64,000 bases of DNA, from positions 1,240,001-1,304,000 of the forward strand of contig CAJXKC010000001.1 in the NCBI GenBank assembly GCA_913055685.1, written 5' to 3'. This document shows positions 59,059-64,000 of this stretch, piece by piece. The notes under the pieces were generated by a model. That model worked only from the letters and a program-made list of their open reading frames with translations. It was not told the origin of the DNA and ran no database searches. Position numbers and translations under genes: made by a program. How positions within the stretch are numbered: the stretch's first letter is position 1; each line of letters begins with the position of its first letter. Origin of the DNA: an uncultured Flavobacteriales bacterium (lineage in GTDB: Bacteria; Bacteroidota; Bacteroidia; Flavobacteriales; Schleiferiaceae).

Positions 59059-59256
59059 CTAGCCATTTAGATTAGTGATAATGTTAGAAGCAAACCATCC
59101 GTCGAGTCCCTTGAAAAATTGAGGTTTACTACGGACTCCATCCTTCTGCACCTGAATACCGTCTGAATAAGTTTTTAAGGCCACAATTTTGGTGTAAGGA
59201 ATCTTAAAACTGGTTTGGCTACCGCCAAAATAAATATGTTTGGAAGTAAGTGCCAC
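59059..59256 (-). pseudogene. Fragment of a PH-like domain protein
   Basis: 65 codons: ALTSKHIYFGGSQTSFKIPYTKI, VALKTYSDGIQVQKDG, KPQFFKGLDGWFASNII. The pattern resembles the C-terminal bacterial PH-like domain of small membrane-associated Bacteroidota proteins. Truncated where the viral-module relic begins at about 59257. Confidence 0.45.
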
Positions 59257-59270
59257 TATTCCGGTGCCCG

Positions 59271-59382
59271 GGAAAGACCATGGCTTTGGATTTTCTCTCC
59301 TCGAAAACTCATGCAGCGGGTGAGTTTAAAAAACCCTAACGCCCAAATTGAATACACCAGGCACATTGAAATTGAAGATTGA
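59271..59382 (+). pseudogene. Relic of the spanin-like gene C-terminus
   Basis: Matches 13651-13762 with few changes: RPWLWIFSPRKLMQRVSLKN then EYTRHIEIED and the stop overlapping the TTG of the following methylase relic, just as in the intact element. Upstream part absent. Confidence 0.9.
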
Positions 59383-59729
59383 ACCCACAGGAGCGAAATA
59401 GTGCTATTGAGGCTTTTATCCACGCTAAGGAAGCCGCTCGAGAGCCATATACCATGGCTGACAAGGCTTTTATTGCTCAATATGAGGGGGCGGGAGGTTT
59501 AGCATCCAAAGGAGCAAAAGGTCCAGGTTTGCTGCATGAGTTTTATACGCCAGAATGGCTTTGCAGCAAAATGTGGGATTTGGCAAAGCATCATGGATAC
59601 ACCGGCGGAAGCATTTTGGAGCCATCTTGTGGAACCGGTCGCTTTCTTAAGGATGCTCCAAGGCAAGCAGACATTACTGCATTTGAAATTAATCCAATCG
59701 CCGCCATAATTACAAAAGTTCTTTACCCT
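59379..59729 (+). pseudogene. Relic of the adenine methylase N-terminus
   Basis: Homologous to the first about 117 residues of the 13759-14514 methylase (TTG start, EFYTPEWLC, SILEPSCGTGRFLKDAP, ITAFEINPIAA). It breaks at KVLYP, before the catalytic NPPY motif, and runs into antisense primase sequence. Inactive. Confidence 0.9.
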
Positions 59730-59734
59730 GGAGA

Positions 59735-59997
59735 AATTCATCTCCTTGACATTCTAGGTTAAATATCTTCCCAACAAAGCCGAAGCAGTCCAGTTGAAAA
59801 TCCTGATCCCCGAAGTCCATAAAGTAGACCACCCCCGAATCTTTATTCTCGAAGAGATAGCAGCTTGGCTTGGTGTCCTCATAAAACGGGTTTAGAAAGG
59901 GCTTTTTCAACCCAGGGAAGCGAGCGCCAAAGAAATGCTTAAATACAGCTAGTCCTCCTTCAGTGCTTTGAAGTATACTATCCTTATTTAGTGTCAT
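59735..59997 (-). pseudogene. Relic of the primase-helicase N-terminus
   Basis: From ATG 59997: MTLNKDSILQSTEGGLAVFK, NPFYEDTKPSCYLFENKDSG, FMDFGDQDFQLDCFGFVGKIF. Collinear with the N-terminal 90 residues of the 41829-43901 protein and then lost at the junction with the methylase relic. Overlaps the HTH gene by 14 nt as a coupled start. Confidence 0.88.
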
Positions 59998-60298
59998 GCG
60001 TGCCTCCATTTTTGCTGGTTGGATGGAAGCCATAATTGGCCTCCATAAAGTTGCGGATATCCTCAAGTTTGAAGTAATTCTTGTGATCAATCCGCACATA
60101 AGGAAGCTTGCCGCTGGAGGTGTATTTGGTGAGGGTCCGTCTACTGATTTGAAGAATATCCAAAACCGCATAGCTATCGATATACTCTTTACTAAATTGA
60201 TAGGCGGGATCCTTTAGCTTCTGTAGTTCTTGGTGAACCTCATCAATCTTTTTTACGAGGGTGAGATACGCGTTCTTTTCAAAGGTTATTACGTCCAT
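59984..60298 (-). CDS. Excisionase-like HTH protein of element B
   Basis: 104 residues: N-terminal helix (YLTLVKKIDEVHQELQKL) and winged HTH (IDSYAVLDILQISRRTLTKYTSSG, LPYVRIDHKNYFKLEDIRNFM). Counterpart of 43913-44215, but clearly diverged in sequence. Intact. An excision or transcription regulator for element B. Confidence 0.8.
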   Translation of the reverse strand: MDVITFEKNAYLTLVKKIDEVHQELQKLKDPAYQFSKEYIDSYAVLDILQISRRTLTKYTSSGKLPYVRIDHKNYFKLEDIRNFMEANYGFHPTSKNGGTHDTK

Positions 60299-60387
60299 AG
60301 TGCTTGCATTGAATTATCAGGTGCAAGACTAGGGCGGTCCTCGGTGCTGTCCTATGGAGTATATATAGAGTCTATGCACTTTGTTGC

Positions 60388-61175
60388 CTAGTTTTTCTCA
60401 TTCAGAAAGGATTCAAACTCTTCCGAAAGCTCGTTTAAGAATCTCACTCTCTGTATCTTACGAGCTTTAGCCTGACTTATTAGGCCTTCTAGGTTTTTTA
60501 AAGAAATATTTAGGTGTTGGGAGAACCAGTTGGTGATATCAGACCGCGGGACCCCTTTTCCGAAAGCTTGAACACGATCCAAGGCAAATATCAACTCACC
60601 CAGAGCGGTGGCGCCTTTTCGCCATTCCAGCTGAACGGTGCTTTGTTCCAAATCAGCGCGGATCTGGTCGAGATCTCGTTTTCGCTTTTGCCTGAGCGAC
60701 TTAGGAATGTAGTATTCGTAATAGGTTTTGAAGGATTTCTTGAATATCCGAACGGCCTGGAATTTTACTTCTAAAAAGAGCGTCGTTTTTTTTTCACCAT
60801 GTCTAGGTAGTCTTCATTGCTCAAAGCCCGGATACTTTGGTTAAGAACCACGGGAACGAAGCGTAATTCGTCGTTGGCAGGATTAAAAAGCGTCTCCAGT
60901 TCGTCAATTTTCATTTTTAAGACGCGCATTATTTCGTAAGTACGCTTGAATTCATGATCCTCTAGTTGTTGCAGTAGGTGCTTAAAGCTTTCATGCGCAT
61001 TCATTAGGTGCTGTTGGTATTCACCCGGACTAAGGAATCCGTTAAACTGCATACGGTCCTGGGGGTGATAATTGAGCTCAACCAGGCTCAGATGCCGCTG
61101 TTTCTTTTTGGTGCTAATGGATACTTCCGAACGATTAAGCTCCTTGATGATTTCAAGTAGGTTTTCCAATATCAT
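60388..61175 (-). pseudogene. RteC-like regulator with a frameshift at an A9 run
   Basis: The first 130 residues (from MILENLLEIIKELNRSEVS) run into a nine-A run (plus strand T9, 60786-60794) and stop at KKKRRSF. A -1 shift continues as TTLFLEVKFQAVRIFKKSF through YYEYYIPKSLRQKRKRDL to the end at 60388 (EEFESFLNEKN). Together about 262 residues, the length of RteC at 44300-45133. Probably a one-base deletion, though slippage would restore it. Confidence 0.75.
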
Positions 61176-61396
61176 TTTGTCCTTTCGGTTTAATGTTATT
61201 GGAGGACAACACGAAAATGGGGGTAGGGTTATCGCTTGGACCCTATTTGTCTGAGAAATGTAGATATGGAAAAAGGAGACAATGTGGTTTGGAAATTAAA
61301 GCAAATGAGGAATAGGGCTGGCCTGGTAGGTTATTGGTTTCAACTAAGAACGGGTTTAATATGGTAAAGCTTCTTTTTTTTGCTTATTTTGAAAAT

Positions 61397-62200
61397 ATGC
61401 TAGATACAATAGTTGAAAATCTTAGAATTGAAGTTGCCGGGGAGGGTGATATAGTTTTGGTCTTTGCCCATGGCTTCGGAGGACGCAAGGAGGATTGGGA
61501 TAGATATGTGGCTTATTTTAAGACCAAGGCTACAGTTGTGTCTTTCGATCACTTGGGGAGTATTCAAGTCGATATTCCTGAGGAATTTATCGACCTTCGG
61601 TTTTCGGACTCTAATTTTCACACGGAATTACTGATCTCTATCATTAAGAAATACTGCACCGGAAAAAAGGTATGTTTAGTAGCACATAGTTACAGTGGCT
61701 TATTGGGAGTAAATGCATGTTTAAAAGAACCAGGATTAATTGATGAGTTGGTTTTGATTGGTTCAAGTCCTCGCTATATTAATGATAGGGACTACTTTGG
61801 AGGTATAGGTGCAGACGGAGTTGATCAAATTTTTCAGCAGATTGCGGAAAATTTCATGGAGTGGGTAGGTGATTTTAAGGGTGCCATGTTGCAAGATGAT
61901 GATCAAAACGGAAATGACTTTACAACATCGATTTTAAGAATGGGCCCCAAAAGAGCTCTGGCAATAGCAAAGGCAATTTTTTTATCCGACTACCGAGAGC
62001 AATTAAAGCATTTGGAGATACCTACCCTTGTTATACACAGCAGTCCAGACCCTATAGTAAGCGATGAGGCTGCACAGTTTTTGTGTTCTAACATAAGGGA
62101 TGTTCGTTGTGAAGTCATAAAAGCAGGCGGGCACTTTCCCCATTTGCATCGATATAATCAGGTTATTTCTTTAATAGAAGATTTTGCCATAAAAGTTTAA
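61397..62200 (+). CDS. RsbQ-like alpha/beta hydrolase
   Basis: 267 residues from MLDTIVENLRIEVAGEGD; longer starts at 61334/61361 add a hydrophobic stretch not found in the family. RsbQ/D14/KAI2-type hydrolase: oxyanion region AHGFGGRKEDWD, nucleophile Ser in VAHSYSGLLGV, GSSPRYINDRDYFGG, acid in HSSPDPIVSD and His in AGGHFPHLHR. RsbQ produces or carries a small hydrophobic ligand for the PAS protein RsbP; here a PAS protein gene follows 6 bp later. Confidence 0.88.
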   Translation: MLDTIVENLRIEVAGEGDIVLVFAHGFGGRKEDWDRYVAYFKTKATVVSFDHLGSIQVDIPEEFIDLRFSDSNFHTELLISIIKKYCTGKKVCLVAHSYSGLLGVNACLKEPGLIDELVLIGSSPRYINDRDYFGGIGADGVDQIFQQIAENFMEWVGDFKGAMLQDDDQNGNDFTTSILRMGPKRALAIAKAIFLSDYREQLKHLEIPTLVIHSSPDPIVSDEAAQFLCSNIRDVRCEVIKAGGHFPHLHRYNQVISLIEDFAIKV

Positions 62201-62206
62201 GTATTC

Positions 62207-62833
62207 TTGAAAGAGTTCACCCTTAAAAATATTATTCAGAATTTCCCAGACCCGATCGTGATCATGGATGATGATAGTTTGCTTCGCTTTGCAAACCATC
62301 AGTTTTTAAAAATAACAGGCTTTAGGTACTTTGAGTTGATGACCAATGAGGCCCTTAGTTTTTTTAAGCCACGGATATCTCCTGCCGCTTTTGATGAGTT
62401 TTATGCCTTTTACAAGGCTTCTTCTGAGGAAGGAGACATACTTGATATTCCTCGACTTAAATTTAGGTTAGCATCAGATGAAAGTAAATATTTCCAGCTT
62501 AAAGCAACCAAGGTTCAATTTGAAGACGGTGTCTTCGTGATCATCCAACTGCGTGACCTAAAGCATAAGGTACTTTTAGAACGTAAGGAGTTAGAGCATC
62601 TGGAAACATTGAACCAAGCATTGTTCCAACTTTCTCATGGGGTGCGGCACCCAGTTTCATTATGTTTAGGGTTAATCGACCTCTTAGAAAGCCCTGGTGA
62701 TCTAAATTTTAATGAAATGAAGACCTACTTGGAATATTTTAAAGATGCTGTAAATGCTATAGATAAGGAAATTAGAGAGATGAATGATTTCTTGGATAAG
62801 AACAGGCAACTTGTCGAAAAAATTAAAAACTAG
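62207..62833 (+). CDS. PAS-domain protein with isolated dimerisation/His-box helix
   Basis: 208 residues from TTG. PAS domain (residues about 8-120: FPDPIVIMDDDSLLRFANHQFLKITGF) followed by a two-helix segment resembling a histidine kinase DHp: QLSHGVRHPVSLCLGLIDLL, cf. the Bacteroidota SH-x-x-R-x-P box. No ATP-binding domain. Coupled to the RsbQ-like gene, it looks like the receptor of a ligand made or released by that hydrolase. Confidence 0.78.
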   Translation: MKEFTLKNIIQNFPDPIVIMDDDSLLRFANHQFLKITGFRYFELMTNEALSFFKPRISPAAFDEFYAFYKASSEEGDILDIPRLKFRLASDESKYFQLKATKVQFEDGVFVIIQLRDLKHKVLLERKELEHLETLNQALFQLSHGVRHPVSLCLGLIDLLESPGDLNFNEMKTYLEYFKDAVNAIDKEIREMNDFLDKNRQLVEKIKN

Positions 62834-63008
62834 GTATAATCCACCTTTTAACTAAGCTGGGAAAAATGACTTGCTAATTAGTAGTTTTTTAGATGTCGAA
62901 GTTCACAACTGATGGTAAATACCGTTCTTCGAAAAGTGTTTATTATCTTCGCTATGGTTAGCAATTTGGCGCATCTTACGGAAAAGCCCTCTGCCGGAGG
63001 TGAACTCG

Positions 63009-63023
63009 CTAAATCGTAACCCC
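63009..63023. repeat. Single arm-type repeat near the right att site
   Basis: CTAAATCGTAACCCC, identical to the 15-mer cluster at 53771-53967, 52 bp left of the second att site. Supports element B spanning from about 53.64 to 63.10 kb. Confidence 0.7.
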
Positions 63024-63074
63024 TGCTTGGAAGCAGCCTTTTAAAGAAATGATTTTCAGATAATTATGGAGAAG

Positions 63075-63100
63075 GGTTCGAGAACCTCTCTCTCCGCAAG
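63075..63100. other. Attachment-site remnant: tRNA-Ser-like 3' end (right end of element B)
   Basis: GGTTCGAGAACC T-arm-like segment and the CTCTCTCCGCAAG acceptor end; 22/26 identical to 53641-53666. The 5' tRNA half is absent. Followed directly by a terminator hairpin. Confidence 0.72.
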
Positions 63101-63135
63101 AATCCCGCACAGCGTAAGCTGATGCGGGATTTTTT
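63101..63135 (+). terminator. Terminator hairpin following the right att
   Basis: AATCCCGCA and TGCGGGATT arms around a short loop with TTTTTT tail. Confidence 0.8.
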
Positions 63136-63195
63136 ATACCCCAAAGAGTCCAAGCCGCGCAGCGAGCTTGAGCGATTTTGGGGTATAAAAAATCC
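63127..63195. repeat. Perfect 19-bp inverted repeat
   Basis: GGATTTTTTATACCCCAAA (63127-63145) is exactly complementary to 63177-63195, spacing 31 bp. Overlaps the terminator. Could be a bidirectional terminator or an IS-end relic. Confidence 0.85.
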
Positions 63196-63220
63196 TAGAC
63201 TTAGAGCGTAGCGATAAGTC

Positions 63221-63386
63221 GGGATTCTTGGTGACGGTATCCAGCCTGGGATCAGCGACCGTAGGGAGCTAATCTCAGGGGGAGGAGAGGAAGAGAAGTT
63301 TTTCTAGAGTCCAAGCCGCGAAGCGAGGCCTAGGGATTCTTGGTGACGGTATCCCACCTCGGATCAGCGACCGTAGGGAGCTAATC
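63221..63386. repeat. Two 54-bp direct repeats
   Basis: 63221-63274 and 63333-63386 share GGGATTCTTGGTGACGGTAT, then GGATCAGCGACCGTAGGGAG and CTAATC with few differences. AGAGTCCAAGCCGCG also recurs (63147 and 63307). Non-coding repeats typical of large intergenic regions in this group. Confidence 0.85.
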
Positions 63387-64000
63387 CCCTTCGACAGACG
63401 TGAGATATGAGACCGCTGCGCTTTGAGATGTGAGAGTTTAGAGTCTAGATGAGGCTTCAGTGTATTACTAGGGTCTAGTCTCAAATCTAATATCTCTCAG
63501 CGCCATAGGCGCGGTCTCAGATCTTAATATAATGAGACCGCTGCGCTTTTAGATATTAGAGTTTAGAGGGCAGGGATGCAGGGCAAGCAGGGGGCGCAGG
63601 GACTCTATTTCGTGGGATTAGTCTCAGGTCCTTGGGTCTGCTTGCCTGCCGTAGCTTTGCTTGTCCCGTTTTACGGGAGCGTAGGCATGGTTCCATGATC
63701 TCAAATCCCTCAGCGACGTAGGAGCGTTCTCGTATCTCATATCCCTGGGTCGTTCCACGACCTCCTATCTCAAAGCGCAGCGCGCTAGCAGTAAACTCTT
63801 ATTCAAATCAGCCTCATGTAAAAAGACCCTTAAGCCCCACAGAAATAAGCACTATAAGCGAGGAGAAAGGCAGGGCAATGATTGGGAAGTCCCTAGCATC
63901 CCTCGGTGATCTTGGCAGCAGGAATGGTGAAGTCACCATGGCCTGTTGGGAAGGGGGTTGCCAGTATGGTGGAAGTGGGGGATGTGAATAAAGGGAATCG
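63387..64000. other. Repeat-rich non-coding flank
   Basis: No gene. Contains degenerate repeats of GAGACCGCTGCGCTTT (63409 and 63533) and inverted variants (GGCGCGGTCTCAGAT), plus a Gly/purine-rich end. Probably host chromosome beyond element B. Confidence 0.5.

Noticed and set aside
63061-63110. Complete tRNA-Ser gene
   Set aside because: Only the T-arm and acceptor 3' strand can be found; no D-arm, anticodon arm or 5' acceptor strand within 100 bp upstream.
63275-63484. 69-codon minus-strand ORF
   Set aside because: Spans the 54-bp direct repeats; its translation is repetitive and Pro/Arg/Ser-rich with no motif.

Overview
The window is from a Bacteroidota genome, most likely Flavobacteriales. 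The taxonomic signs are a type IX secretion C-terminal sorting domain (56.4 kb), RteC-type regulators, a DUF4248-like small protein, GDCCVxC proteins, IntDOT-like tyrosine recombinases, and a promoter-like match to the Bacteroidota TTG / TAnnTTTG consensus. Almost all of it looks mobile or accessory. I see no rRNA, no complete tRNA, no CRISPR array, no relaxase or conjugation gene, and no recognisable terminase, portal or tape-measure gene.

Layout: (1) 0-0.45 kb is the 3' end of an integrase, followed by a DUF4248-like gene and a minus-strand lipoprotein/TrkA/TrkH operon and a cupin. (2) 4.0-21.0 kb is one compact plus-strand operon that reads like an integrated virus: small membrane proteins, a transglutaminase-like protein with a C-terminal membrane anchor, a beta-rich capsid candidate, minor beta-rich proteins, a coiled-coil protein, a glucosaminidase whose membrane anchor lies behind a -1 slippery site, a fibre-like protein, holin- and spanin-like genes, then an adenine methylase, a RadC/JAB protein, a large SF2 helicase and a RecA-like ATPase. 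(3) 21.4-41.5 kb is cargo bounded by inverted copies of an AraC/ccdA module: a mer-like operon (ArsR, MerTP, flavin reductase, GDCCVxC), an ergothioneine set (EgtB, EgtD), an OsmC-hydrolase fusion, TauE/SafE, a Rieske-glutamate synthase fusion and a TlpA/CcdA thiol-redox set. (4) 41.8-45.1 kb on the minus strand is the element's replication and control module (primase-helicase, excisionase-like HTH, RteC). (5) 45.6-51.8 kb carries a Crp/Fnr-rhodanese-MFS-cation transporter-GDCCVxC operon, an internally deleted IS, a cassette-like gene and two further transporters. (6) 51.9-53.5 kb is a split HipA system (HipB, HipS-like, HipT-like) with three operators spaced exactly 40 bp.

(7) 53.64-63.10 kb is a second, degraded element. 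It lies between two partial tRNA-Ser-like 3' ends, has its own integrase beside the left end, and keeps fragments of the same viral modules (spanin C-terminus, methylase N-terminus, primase N-terminus, HTH, frameshifted RteC). Its order shows that structural/methylase genes and the primase/HTH/RteC module belong to one element type. My reading is a tandem array of two related elements in one tRNA gene: A, from before base 1 to about 53.66 kb, with an intact viral module and about 20 kb of metal/redox cargo; and B, a deletion derivative. Element B also carries an RsbQ-like hydrolase/PAS pair and integron-like attC repeats. (8) 63.1-64.0 kb is non-coding and repeat-rich.

The most likely undescribed system is the 4-21 kb viral module plus its 41.8-45.1 kb replication module: a probable tailless, membrane-associated provirus lineage, or a satellite, of Bacteroidota. 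The virion assignments are inference from gene order, size, membrane segments and the lysis genes, not from recognised capsid homology.
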